NCBI RefSeq assembly: GCF_024707505.1
Contig: NZ_CP102605.1
Location: forward strand, 1 to 64,000
DNA from: Pantoea sp. SOD02
GTDB lineage: Bacteria; Pseudomonadota; Gammaproteobacteria; Enterobacterales; Enterobacteriaceae
Reading direction: 5' to 3'
Length of the DNA: 64,000 nucleotides
The notes beneath the pieces are model-generated. The model was not told where the DNA came from. It saw only the letters and a program-made list of their open reading frames with translations, and did not search any database. Below are positions 44,612 to 53,035 of this stretch, piece by piece; the stretch's first letter is position 1; each line of letters begins with the position of its first letter. A program made the position numbers and the translations under genes.

Positions 44612-45575
44612 CCTGTGCATCCTTTTGCGTACCCGGATGGGCATTAACCTCGACCGATTTGCGCCAGAAGCGGGTTATCCACTCGCCATAACCAGCGACG
44701 CGAAAACCGTGATTACGCTGATGATAGCCATCGCGATACAGCAAATAGACTTTGCGTAATCCATACCACGGCAAACCGGGCAGATCGTGATGTACAGAAT
44801 GATAGTTGAGATTGAGGAACAGCAAGCGCCACGGCAGCGCGGCTTCGTTATTGACCGAGCGCGCCAGCGGTTCTTCTTCAGCGCGATGCTCGTAGAAGGA
44901 TCGTACTTTGGTCAGCATCAGCGCCGGATAACTCACGGTCAGCACGAACCACAGCGGCGAGAAGCCGTGCAGCGTCATCCAGTAAAACAGCCCGATCAGC
45001 AAGCTGAGATGAATAGTCCACATCGCCATCGCCGGTATATCGCGCTGGATAAAGGCATTCAGCAAGGTTTTGAGGGTCGCGCCCATATCCAGCAGCGGGC
45101 CGATCAGCAAGCGGCCGGGAAAGGTGTTGCGCAGATGAATCACCTGCTGCTGCCACGGCTTAAGCTGCGCCCAGCGCGCTGGCGAAAGGTAGTAGGTTTC
45201 CGGATCTTCATCGGGATCGGTCAGCGTGTGATTGCGGTGATGCGCCAGATGCGAATCGCGATATAAACCATACGGATACCACACCGCCAGCGGCAGCGTG
45301 CCGAACAGCTGGTTGAGCCGGGGAAAACGTGTCGGGTGACCGTGAATCAACTCGTGCTGCAGCGACATATACCAGGTGGTAAACAGGATCAGCAGCAGCG
45401 TGCTCAAGGTTAATCCCAGCGTTTGCCAGTAGACAACGCTGGCGAACCAGCCGCCGTAAACCGTCACCATCAATAGCCACGTCGGCAATTCGCTGCGCCA
45501 CAGCCAGCTGCGTGCCAGTTGATGCACCACCTCGCGCTGTTGCGCGCTGAGATAGGCGGATGTCCCTTTACTCAT
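44508..45575 (-). CDS. Membrane fatty acid desaturase
   Basis: Integral membrane di-iron desaturase of 355 residues. The three histidine boxes are visible: HELIHGH (near residue 75), HLAHHRNH (near 110) and NYHSVHH (near 256). Hydrophobic stretches surround them as expected. Proteins of this group put a double bond or hydroxyl into acyl chains or related lipids; the exact substrate is unknown. The C-terminus after RFWRKSVEVN has a 35-residue tail that lies in another frame over the start of the PhnD-like gene, an overlap of about 100 bases. The two genes are probably translated together. Confidence 0.87.
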   Translation of the reverse strand: MSKGTSAYLSAQQREVVHQLARSWLWRSELPTWLLMVTVYGGWFASVVYWQTLGLTLSTLLLILFTTWYMSLQHELIHGHPTRFPRLNQLFGTLPLAVWYPYGLYRDSHLAHHRNHTLTDPDEDPETYYLSPARWAQLKPWQQQVIHLRNTFPGRLLIGPLLDMGATLKTLLNAFIQRDIPAMAMWTIHLSLLIGLFYWMTLHGFSPLWFVLTVSYPALMLTKVRSFYEHRAEEEPLARSVNNEAALPWRLLFLNLNYHSVHHDLPGLPWYGLRKVYLLYRDGYHQRNHGFRVAGYGEWITRFWRKSVEVNAHPGTQKDAQDAHAFVTDVRHQSSGNYRPDLSANDAVATTRRAS

Positions 45576-45779
45576 GGAGAAGCCGAACCTGTGAACAGTA
45601 ATTAGGCCTCTGACGATGATTGATCACCGTGATGAACACAAAGAATCTCTTTTTCTTACTTATGCAAAAAAGTTGATGAAGCGCGCGAAATCTATTGGCT
45701 ATCAGTCACCTCGTCTGTGGCGTAACCTTGCTGCATTGAAAACGTTCGAGCCTGCGCGGCTCACGAGGAGAATTTCAGC

Positions 45780-46802
45780 ATGAAAAAGATTGGCTTCTTA
45801 TCCTTTGGTCACTGGACCCCATCATCACAATCTGCCACCCGTTCGGCGCAGGACGTCCTGCTGCAATCGATTGATTTAGCGGTCGCGGCTGAAGAGTTGG
45901 GTGCCGATGGCGCCTACTTCCGCGTGCACCACTTTGCGCGTCAGTTGAGTTCGCCGTTCCCGCTGCTGGCAGCGGTCGGTGCGCGTACCAAAAAGATCGA
46001 AATTGGTACCGGCGTAATCGATATGCGTTACGAAAACCCGCTGTACATGGCGGAAGATGCCGGTGCGGCGGATCTGATTTCTAACGGTCGTCTGCAGCTC
46101 GGCCTGAGCCGTGGCTCGCCGGAGCAGGTGATCGAAGGCTATCGTTACTTTGGTTTTGATCCGCAGAACGGTGAAAGCGATGCCGATATGGGCCGTCGTC
46201 ATACCGAGGAACTGCTGGAAGTGTTGCGCGGTGAAGGTTTCGCGAAACCGAATCCGCAGCCGATGTTCCCGAATCCGCCGGGTTTGCTGCGTCTTGAGCC
46301 GTTCTCGGCAGGTTTGCGTGAGCGTATCTGGTGGGGTTCTGGTTCTAATGCAACATCCATCTGGGCAGCGCAGCAGGGCATGAACCTGCAAAGCTCAACC
46401 CTGAAAGATGATGAAACCGGCGAGCCGTTCCACGTGCAGCAGGCGAAGCAGATTCGTGCTTATCGTCAGGCATGGGAAGCAGCGGGCCATCAGCGTACGC
46501 CGCGTGTTTCGGTGAGCCGCAGCATCTTTGCGCTGACCAACGACACCGACCGCGCCTACTTTGGTCGCAGTGGCCAGGATCAGGATTCGGTGGGTTTCCT
46601 CGATGAGAAAACCCGCGCTATCTTTGGTCGCAGCTACGCCGCCGAGCCGGATCAGTTGATTAAACAGCTGGCGCAGGATGAAGGGATTGCCGAAGCGGAT
46701 ACGCTGTTGCTGACCATTCCGAACCAGTTAGGCGTGGATTATTGTGCGCACGTGATTGAGAGCATTTTGACCCATGTTGCACCGGAGTTGGGTTGGCGTT
46801 AA
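45780..46802 (+). CDS. Luciferase-like (LLM) flavin-dependent oxidoreductase
   Basis: LLM-class oxidoreductase of 340 residues, shorter than the NtaA-type proteins in this window. Typical elements are KIGFLSFGHWTP at the N-terminus, AAEELGADGAYFRVHHFARQ, KKIEIGTGVIDMRYENPLYMAEDAGAADLISNGRLQLGLSRGSPEQV and RIWWGSGSN. Flavin use and substrate (sulfur compound, aldehyde or other) cannot be told from sequence. GAGGAG precedes the start. It diverges from the desaturase gene; the 204 bases between hold the promoters but no gene. Confidence 0.86.
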   Translation: MKKIGFLSFGHWTPSSQSATRSAQDVLLQSIDLAVAAEELGADGAYFRVHHFARQLSSPFPLLAAVGARTKKIEIGTGVIDMRYENPLYMAEDAGAADLISNGRLQLGLSRGSPEQVIEGYRYFGFDPQNGESDADMGRRHTEELLEVLRGEGFAKPNPQPMFPNPPGLLRLEPFSAGLRERIWWGSGSNATSIWAAQQGMNLQSSTLKDDETGEPFHVQQAKQIRAYRQAWEAAGHQRTPRVSVSRSIFALTNDTDRAYFGRSGQDQDSVGFLDEKTRAIFGRSYAAEPDQLIKQLAQDEGIAEADTLLLTIPNQLGVDYCAHVIESILTHVAPELGWR

Positions 46803-46835
46803 GTGTTGGGTGCGCAGCAGTGCGCACCGTTTGTC

Positions 46836-46936
46836 GTAGGGTCGCCATTAATGGCGACCTTGCAAAATCCGGATTGTCATCATCCGTAAAAAACCCGCAC
46901 CGTTTGTCATAAGGTCGCCATAAATGGCGACCCTAC
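46836..46936. repeat. REP pair between convergent genes
   Basis: A GTAG-headed GGTCGCCAT palindrome (46836-46859) and a reversed copy ending CTAC (46913-46936). A decayed GGTGCGCA-type palindrome precedes them at 46809-46828. Confidence 0.85.
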
Positions 46937-46957
46937 AAAACATCGTTCAAAAACTCA

Positions 46958-48229
46958 TCAAAACGCTGTTTCCAGTGAATCTGTGACGCAATAATCATCA
47001 TCCACCAGCGGTAGATAGCGCCATTTATCGAATGCGGTACAAGGATGCGAAATACCGCAGCCAACCCAATCGCCCACCTGCAGCGGCTCATCATCCGGTA
47101 ATAACAGATAAGCGTGCTGATCGTTCACATCACTAATACGCAGATGCGTTGCGGTGCGCGGTGCGCTGCCATCGGCGTTACGGATCCACAGCGGATTCGG
47201 CAGATCCTGATCGAAGGGTACATCGCGGCGACCGAAATCCACGAACGCCAGGCCCGGTTCCGGGCGCGATAACACGCGGCCCCAAATTTCCAGCGCGGCA
47301 GCAAATTGATGTGTTGCGCCCGGCTGAGCAAAGGGCGCGATGCGCGCATACAATCCGCTGTCGTGCGCCATATAGGCACCTGAACGGATCAGCGGCGTCA
47401 TCGGCAACGGCAGTTTTGCTGCGGTGAAGCACGCTGTCACCACATCAAACCAGGCGCCGCCACCGGCGCTAAGGATGATGTGATCGCTGCCGAACAGCTG
47501 CTTTTCCGCCAGCAATTCAGCGGTAGCGATCATCATCTGGCAGTAATCTTTCACGCGCTGAATGCCGCTTTCATCACGGTTTGCGCCGAGCGCGCCTTCA
47601 TATCCGGCAACGCCCACCAGCTTGAGCGCGGGGCAGGCGGCGATCGCTTCGGCAATCGCCACTGCGTCCTGCTGAGAACGACAGCCAGTGCGGCCGCCGC
47701 TTACTGACATCTCCAGCAGCACCGAAATCTGGCTGTCACCAAGGTTCTGCGCCAAAAGCTTCACGCCTTGCAGCGAATCGACATAGCACAGGAAGCCGTG
47801 ATCGGGATGCTGCTGCTGCCACTGCGCAATCCAACGAATGCCCGCCGGATCGACCAGTTCATTGGCGAGAAACACATTGCGGATGCCGAACTGGCGTAAC
47901 GCACGTACTTGTGCGGGTGTGGCGGCACCCAAACCCCACGCGCTGCCTTCGGTAATCGCGCGGCGCAGAATGGCGGGGGACATCGAGGTTTTTCCGTGCG
48001 CGGCGAGCATCACGCCGTTTTCGCGGCAGAAGTCCGCCAGCTGGCGCAGGTTATTCTCCAGCGCCGACTGCTTCATGATCATCAGCGGCGAGAACACCCG
48101 ATCGCTGCTGAGTACTGCGGTGCCGACAGCCAGCGGCGCATCACCGGCACCCGCAACCGATTTAAAACGTGGCGCGGTTTGCTGCGCATCCAGTAATCCA
48201 TCCGCCTGCAGCGGAAAGCGAATCGACAT
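46958..48229 (-). CDS. PLP-dependent DSD1/D-threonine-aldolase-like enzyme
   Basis: Fold-type III PLP enzyme of 423 residues (alanine-racemase-like N-terminal barrel). The PLP lysine is in MLAAHGKTSMSP near residue 80. The C-terminal GISHPCTAFDKW carries the His and Cys that bind zinc in D-threonine aldolase and D-serine dehydratase relatives. The likely reaction is aldol cleavage or deamination of a D- or beta-hydroxy amino acid; which one is not visible. It is the last gene of an operon with an amino-acid importer and RidA, a logical set for amino-acid breakdown. AGGAGG lies before the ATG. Confidence 0.87.
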   Translation of the reverse strand: MSIRFPLQADGLLDAQQTAPRFKSVAGAGDAPLAVGTAVLSSDRVFSPLMIMKQSALENNLRQLADFCRENGVMLAAHGKTSMSPAILRRAITEGSAWGLGAATPAQVRALRQFGIRNVFLANELVDPAGIRWIAQWQQQHPDHGFLCYVDSLQGVKLLAQNLGDSQISVLLEMSVSGGRTGCRSQQDAVAIAEAIAACPALKLVGVAGYEGALGANRDESGIQRVKDYCQMMIATAELLAEKQLFGSDHIILSAGGGAWFDVVTACFTAAKLPLPMTPLIRSGAYMAHDSGLYARIAPFAQPGATHQFAAALEIWGRVLSRPEPGLAFVDFGRRDVPFDQDLPNPLWIRNADGSAPRTATHLRISDVNDQHAYLLLPDDEPLQVGDWVGCGISHPCTAFDKWRYLPLVDDDYCVTDSLETAF

Positions 48230-48240
48230 AGATCCTCCTG

Positions 48241-48978
48241 TTAGTGCTCAAGTACGCGCGATAAGAACTGCTGAGTGCGCGGGTTCTGCGGATTGACGAA
48301 GATCTGCTCGGGCGAACCTTGTTCGGCAATCACGCCCTGATCCATAAACACCACGCGGTCAGCGGTTTTGCGCGCAAAGCCCATCTCGTGCGTTACCACC
48401 ACCATGGTCATGCCTTCACGCGCCAGGCTGCGCATCACTTCCATTACTTCACCCACCAGTTCTGGATCCAGCGCTGAGGTGGCTTCATCGAAGAACATGA
48501 TTTTTGGTTCTACCGCCAGCGCACGGGCAATCGCCACGCGTTGTTGCTGACCACCGGAAAGCTGCGCCGGATAGTGATGCGCGCGCTCGGCGAGTCCGAC
48601 GCGCGTGAGCGCCGCCATGCCGCGTTTATTGGCTTCGGCTTCCGACAGCTTTTGCGCTTTGATCAGCGCCAGCGTGACGTTGCCGAGCGCGGTTTTATGC
48701 GGGAACAGGTTGAACTGCTGGAACACCATGCCAACGTGACCGCAAATTTCACTGGCGCGTTTGCGTTGGTGCAGCGGCACGTCGTTGACCCACACTTCAC
48801 CGCCGTCGGCCACTTCCAGCCCGCTCATGATGCGCAGCACGGTACTTTTGCCAGAGCCGGATGCGCCAATCAGCACCAGCACTTCACCCGGTGAAACATC
48901 AAGGCTGATCTCTTTCAGCACCTGGGTTGCGCCAAACGATTTGGTTATCCGGCTTAAGGTAATGGCGGATTTGCTCAT
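48241..48978 (-). CDS. Polar amino-acid ABC transporter ATPase, GlnQ-like
   Basis: ATPase of 245 residues with Walker [10 protein letters not shown] (about 36-44), the signature [17 protein letters not shown], Walker [15 protein letters not shown] and the switch His in [10 protein letters not shown]. This matches the GlnQ/HisP group. The start at 48978 overlaps the permease stop by four bases; a longer frame to 49275 is only a shadow of the permease gene. Confidence 0.92.
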   Translation of the reverse strand: MSKSAITLSRITKSFGATQVLKEISLDVSPGEVLVLIGASGSGKSTVLRIMSGLEVADGGEVWVNDVPLHQRKRASEICGHVGMVFQQFNLFPHKTALGNVTLALIKAQKLSEAEANKRGMAALTRVGLAERAHHYPAQLSGGQQQRVAIARALAVEPKIMFFDEATSALDPELVGEVMEVMRSLAREGMTMVVVTHEMGFARKTADRVVFMDQGVIAEQGSPEQIFVNPQNPRTQQFLSRVLEH

Positions 48979-49619
48979 GAAATTTGGCTCCTGGTTTGAT
49001 GATGTTGAACCCAACGGGAAAGTGGGAAGCAGACAGCGAAGTAGAGCAGGGCGACCAGGCCGTAAACGATGACCGGCTGACCGATGCGATCGACAATCGC
49101 CTGGCCTTGATGCATCAGTTCGGACATGCCGATCATGCTGACGATCGAAGTGTCTTTGATCAGGGAAAGATACTGGCCCGCCAGCGGCGGCAGCACGATG
49201 CCGCGCGTTTGCGGCAGAATCACGCTCATAAAAGTCTGTCGCTTCGACAGGCCCAAAATCCATGACACTTCCCACTGACCTTTCGGCACCGCTTCGATGC
49301 CAGCGCGGAAAACCTCTGCGATATACGCGCCCTGATAGATGCTCAGACCAAGAATACCGGCGGCAAACAGGTTGATGTCATAGCCGAAATAGGCCACGCC
49401 GAAGTAAATGAACATCAGCGTGATCAGCACCGGCGTGCCGCGAAACAGTTCGGTGTAGATCACCGCAATCTGCTTTAAGACCGGCAGACGGCTAGTGCGC
49501 AACACCGCCGCCAGCAAGCCCAGCAGCGTGCTGCCAATAATCGCAGCCACCGACAGCAGCAGTGTGATACCGAGGCCTTTTAGCAGAATCGGTAACGAAC
49601 TGATGATTAACTCGTTCAT
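48975..49619 (-). CDS. Amino-acid ABC transporter permease (HisM/GlnP-like), first
   Basis: Inner-membrane permease of 214 residues with about five helices and the coupling loop [32 protein letters not shown], typical of polar amino-acid importers. It overlaps both neighbouring genes by four bases. Together with the next permease it should form a heterodimer. Confidence 0.92.
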   Translation of the reverse strand: MNELIISSLPILLKGLGITLLLSVAAIIGSTLLGLLAAVLRTSRLPVLKQIAVIYTELFRGTPVLITLMFIYFGVAYFGYDINLFAAGILGLSIYQGAYIAEVFRAGIEAVPKGQWEVSWILGLSKRQTFMSVILPQTRGIVLPPLAGQYLSLIKDTSIVSMIGMSELMHQGQAIVDRIGQPVIVYGLVALLYFAVCFPLSRWVQHHQTRSQIS

Positions 49620-50353
49620 AGCGCGCTCTCCCGTTTCACTGGATTAGTCAGCCATTTTCTTGCCCACCACCAGGCGGACTTTTTTATCGGGGTCACCAGC
49701 GGCGGGTGGAACATGCGCCGTCCTGCAATCGTACCCAACCAGGAGAACAAGTTGCTCAGCACCAGATACACCAATGCCACCACGCTAAAGGTCTGGATAT
49801 ACAGCAGCGTACGCGCGTTGATCACCGTGGCGGTGCCGGTCAGTTCGGGCAGAGCAATCGCCGACAGCAAAGAGGTGCCGAGCAGCAATTGAATCAGGTT
49901 GTTGATAATAGCGGGCCACACCGCGCGCGCCGCTTGCGGCAGCACCACGGTGAGAAACACCTGACGACGCGGAATGCCCAGCACCCATGCGGCTTCAAGC
50001 TGGCCTTTCGGCACCGATTGAATGCCCGCGCGGAAGGTTTCGGACAAATACGCACCAACGTTGATCCCCAGCGCCAGCACGCCCGCGGTAAAGGCGCTCA
50101 TGGTGATGCCGAGCGACGGCAGACCAAAGAAGATGATGAAGATCTGCAGCAGCACCGGCGTGTTGCGGATGAACTCAACGTAGCAGTGACTGATCCAGCG
50201 CAGCGGGGCCAGCGGCGACGCTTTCGCCAGCGCTGAGAGCAAACCGAGCGCCACCGCCAGCGCAAACGCCAGCAACGTCACCTGCAAGGTGAGCCACGCG
50301 GCGTCAAGAAAAGTGTCGGCGTAGCGCCACAGGGTTAGCCATTGATAACTCAT
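49616..50353 (-). CDS. Amino-acid ABC transporter permease (HisQ-like), second
   Basis: Permease of 245 residues. The loop YLSETFRAGIQSVPKGQLEAAWVLGIPRRQVF is the conserved ATPase contact. A charged C-terminal tail follows the last helix. AAGGAG precedes the ATG. It lies between the binding protein and the other permease. Confidence 0.92.
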   Translation of the reverse strand: MSYQWLTLWRYADTFLDAAWLTLQVTLLAFALAVALGLLSALAKASPLAPLRWISHCYVEFIRNTPVLLQIFIIFFGLPSLGITMSAFTAGVLALGINVGAYLSETFRAGIQSVPKGQLEAAWVLGIPRRQVFLTVVLPQAARAVWPAIINNLIQLLLGTSLLSAIALPELTGTATVINARTLLYIQTFSVVALVYLVLSNLFSWLGTIAGRRMFHPPLVTPIKKSAWWWARKWLTNPVKRESAL

Positions 50354-50403
50354 GGTTCTGCTCCTTCGGGCGGCGCAACATCAGCTGCCGCGCCGCGTGG
50401 GGA

Positions 50404-51240
50404 TCAATATTGCGGATTCAGCGGGTAACGCGGTTTGTTGCCGAACCATTTCTGATACAGCTGGGCGTTTTCGCCGGAGGCGTTAATTTCAAACAGGAAT
50501 TCGTTGAGGTAGTTGGTCCAGACCTGATCGCCCTGTTTCACACCGAAGGCGTTGTATTCCAGCGGCACCAGTGCTTCGTTGGTCACGGTCAATGTCGGGT
50601 CGAGCTTGGCCTGATAGGCGAGGAAGTTGTTATCCTCGATCATCGCATCGGCCTGGCCCTGTTTCACCGCAAGGATGGCCGCCTGCGATGAGTCGTACTC
50701 CTGAATTTTCACGTCAATGCCCAGATTGCGCACTTCATCGCCGTTGGTTGAGCCTTTCACCGTGGCGATGGTTTTGCCGCCCATATCGTGTGCTGACTGG
50801 ATGCCGCTATTTTTGCGCACCAGCATCGCTTCACTCGCCACCACATACGGATTGGTGAAGCCGATCTCTTTGGCGCGTTCCAGATTGCGGGTGAAGTTAC
50901 AGAACACCACATCCACTTTATTGGTTTGCAGATTAGGGATGCGGTTGGCGCTGGTGGTGTTGACCATTTCCAGCTTCACGCCCATCTCTTTGGCCAGCGC
51001 TTTGGCGAGATCAACATCGTAGCCATCCGGGTTGCCGTCTTTATCGTAAAACCCAAATGGCGCGAAACTCAGGCAATCACCGACGCGCAGCGTGCCGCGT
51101 TGCAACACGGTTTGCAGCGCTGACTGCGGTGCGGCGCCCGCTTCTTTTTTCTCTTCGGTTGGCGTACAGCCCGCCAGCGTCAGTAATATCAGCGCGCCGG
51201 CTAGCGCGTTGAGACTCACTTTTAGCGATGTTGTCTTCAT
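50404..51240 (-). CDS. Amino-acid binding lipoprotein of the ABC importer
   Basis: Periplasmic solute-binding protein of SBP_bac_3 type, 278 residues. The lipobox LAGC puts the lipid-carrying cysteine at residue 25. The start of the binding fold is GTLRVGDCLSFAPFGFYDKDGNPDGYDVDLAKALAKEMG, and MLVRKNSGIQSAHDMGGKTIATVKGST follows family pattern. A lipid anchor is less common than a free periplasmic form in enteric bacteria. The ligand is probably a polar amino acid or derivative processed by the DSD1-type enzyme. Confidence 0.9.
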   Translation of the reverse strand: MKTTSLKVSLNALAGALILLTLAGCTPTEEKKEAGAAPQSALQTVLQRGTLRVGDCLSFAPFGFYDKDGNPDGYDVDLAKALAKEMGVKLEMVNTTSANRIPNLQTNKVDVVFCNFTRNLERAKEIGFTNPYVVASEAMLVRKNSGIQSAHDMGGKTIATVKGSTNGDEVRNLGIDVKIQEYDSSQAAILAVKQGQADAMIEDNNFLAYQAKLDPTLTVTNEALVPLEYNAFGVKQGDQVWTNYLNEFLFEINASGENAQLYQKWFGNKPRYPLNPQY

Positions 51241-51382
51241 TGTTATGCTCTCTTTAGAAATTTTGACGAAACGGTGTAATACCGTTATTTCACAGCAAAA
51301 TAGAAAGGCATCAATTAATAACAGGCTGTCCTGGTGTGGGCGGAGAAAGTAAACATTCGCCAGCCTGTTTTAACCGTAATAT

Positions 51383-51775
51383 TTATTTACGATCGGCGCG
51401 GAAGCATTTCATATCGACTTCGACTTTGCAGTCGACTACTAAATCCTGCACGCTACAAATACGTGCCGGTGGATTTCCGCTAAATATCTCACTGAATACT
51501 TTATTAAATGAACTGAAATAACGCGCGTCGGTTAATACCGCCGTGACATGTACCACATCTTCCACGCGATAACCGGCTTCGCGCATGATGGTGAGACAGT
51601 TTTCAAACGCCAGCTGCGTCTGTTCGATGATACCGCCTTCCACCACTTCACCGTCGCGCATCGGCGTTTGGCCGGAGATGTAAAGCCAGCCATCGGCTTC
51701 AACCGCGCGGGCAAACGGCAGTTTCTGCCCGCCGGTGCCGGTTCCGCCTTCGACGCCATAACGTTTAATCGTCAT
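51383..51775 (-). CDS. ridA: RidA-family protein
   Basis: Reactive-intermediate deaminase family protein of 130 residues. The active-site arginine is at 105 in PPARICSVQDL, and [19 protein letters not shown] is the usual N-terminal signature. RidA hydrolyses enamine/imine intermediates released by PLP-dependent dehydratases. It heads the minus-strand gene set with the importer and the PLP enzyme, so a housekeeping role for that enzyme's products is a good guess. Members outside the RidA1 archetype may have other substrates. Confidence 0.88.
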   Translation of the reverse strand: MTIKRYGVEGGTGTGGQKLPFARAVEADGWLYISGQTPMRDGEVVEGGIIEQTQLAFENCLTIMREAGYRVEDVVHVTAVLTDARYFSSFNKVFSEIFSGNPPARICSVQDLVVDCKVEVDMKCFRADRK

Positions 51776-51817
51776 CCGTTCCTGCTCCTGTTGCAGCGAA
51801 AATCTGCTTGCTATATT

Positions 51818-51833
51818 GTCTGATATACCAGAC
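51818..51833. promoter_or_regulatory. Candidate operator upstream of the ridA-transporter genes
   Basis: GTCTGATATACCAGAC is a 16-base near-palindrome (14 of 16 positions symmetric), 43 bases upstream of the ridA start, in a 391-base region between it and the IclR-type gene. The remaining region 51834-52166 is AT-rich with no gene I can support. Binding by the IclR-type protein is inference. Confidence 0.4.
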
Positions 51834-52166
51834 TGCTATCTGCAATACTGGATAGGGCAAGATTTGCACAGGAAATTTTCTTTTGCAATATGTGCACCGC
51901 TATTTAATTTTTTGTGATGTCGTCCGGATCGCAAAATAAATTTAAGTTGAGTGCGTATTTAAATTGGAGTGTGATCGCTATCGTAGTTTTATAAAAGTTC
52001 AGTGAGCGTGATGCGCCATAATGAGGCACCAAAATTGATCGTGGTAATAAATGGCGGGTGATTAATATTTATTTAATCCGGGATGGGTAAAAGTTGATGC
52101 GCGGTGTATCATGCCTCTCTTTCAATGCCTATGCCTTTTATAGCCATGCCACCAAGGAGTGAGTTT

Positions 52167-52919
52167 ATGCCGGATGAAAAAACCTCGCGGGCGCGCGGCG
52201 TTGACCGGGTTATTGATATCTTTCGGCAGTTGCACAGCGCACGCCAACCGATGTCGATGCGCGCGTTGATCGACGCAACCGGCGCACCGCGTTCCAGCAT
52301 CTATGAATTAGTCAGCCTGTTGAGTGAAGCCGGTTTGGTGGAATTGGATGCCGAAGGCGCGGTGTTCTTTGGCCGTGAGATGCACTATTACGGTGCGGAT
52401 TATATGGCGCACAACGATCTGATCCGTCGGGCGCATCAGTTGATGGTGGAGATTGTGGCGCGCCACGGCGAAACCGTGCAGCTCTGTATGCTGGAAGGCA
52501 ATAAATACACCGTGGTGCTCTCTGAGAGTAATGCGCATCCGTTCAAAATTACCTCGGATATCGGCGTGCGTGTGCCAATTACCTGGACTGCGACCGGCCG
52601 CTTGCTGCTGAGTAACTGGTCGGATAGCGCGATTCTGGATCTGATCCCGGAAGAGGATTATCGCCTCGCCAGCGGCCAGATCCTCGATAAGCAGGCGTTT
52701 CTTGATGAAATTCATCACGCCGGAAAACTCGGTTATTGCATGACGGAAGGCTTATCTGAAAGCTTTACCTGCTGCATGGCCGCACCGATCCGTTCGCGCA
52801 GCGGTCAGGCCGTTGCTGCTATCTGCTTTATGGTCAGCCGCGATACGCCGCAGGAACGTCGGCAGATGCTGCTGCAGGAATTGATCACCTCCGGACAAAA
52901 ACTGTCTGATTTCACCTGA
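52167..52919 (+). CDS. IclR-family transcription regulator
   Basis: Regulator of 250 residues. A winged helix-turn-helix occupies about residues 8-70 (GVDRVIDIFRQLHSARQPMSMRALIDATGAPRSSIYELVSLL) and the ligand-binding domain follows, with RVPITWTATGRLLLS and the CCMAAPIRSRSGQAVAAICFMVS block. It is divergent from the ridA/importer/PLP-enzyme genes and is likely to control them in response to an amino acid or keto acid. I chose 52167 with AAGGAG upstream; a GTG-initiated frame reaches 52104 but lacks such a site. Confidence 0.88.
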   Translation: MPDEKTSRARGVDRVIDIFRQLHSARQPMSMRALIDATGAPRSSIYELVSLLSEAGLVELDAEGAVFFGREMHYYGADYMAHNDLIRRAHQLMVEIVARHGETVQLCMLEGNKYTVVLSESNAHPFKITSDIGVRVPITWTATGRLLLSNWSDSAILDLIPEEDYRLASGQILDKQAFLDEIHHAGKLGYCMTEGLSESFTCCMAAPIRSRSGQAVAAICFMVSRDTPQERRQMLLQELITSGQKLSDFT

Positions 52920-52953
52920 CAGCGCTCTCGTAAAACTCCGTTACACCTGATTG

Positions 52954-52977
52954 AAGTGGCGTTTATTCTCGCCACTT
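52954..52977 (+). terminator. Hairpin after the IclR gene
   Basis: AAGTGGCG and CGCCACTT pair around an 8-base loop, 34 bases after the stop. There is only AAGG after it, so termination may be weak. Confidence 0.5.
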
Positions 52978-52995
52978 AAGGTTGTGTTAAGGTAA

Positions 52996-53015
52996 TTGAT
53001 AATAATAACTATTCT
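52996..53015 (+). promoter_or_regulatory. Fur-box-like site
   Basis: TTGATAATAATAACTATTCT resembles the GATAAT-repeat form of the Fur box and lies about 20 bases before the start of an iron-type binding protein. A poor match in the third hexamer lowers certainty. Confidence 0.5.
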
Positions 53016-53035
53016 TTTTACCACGGAGTTATGGG

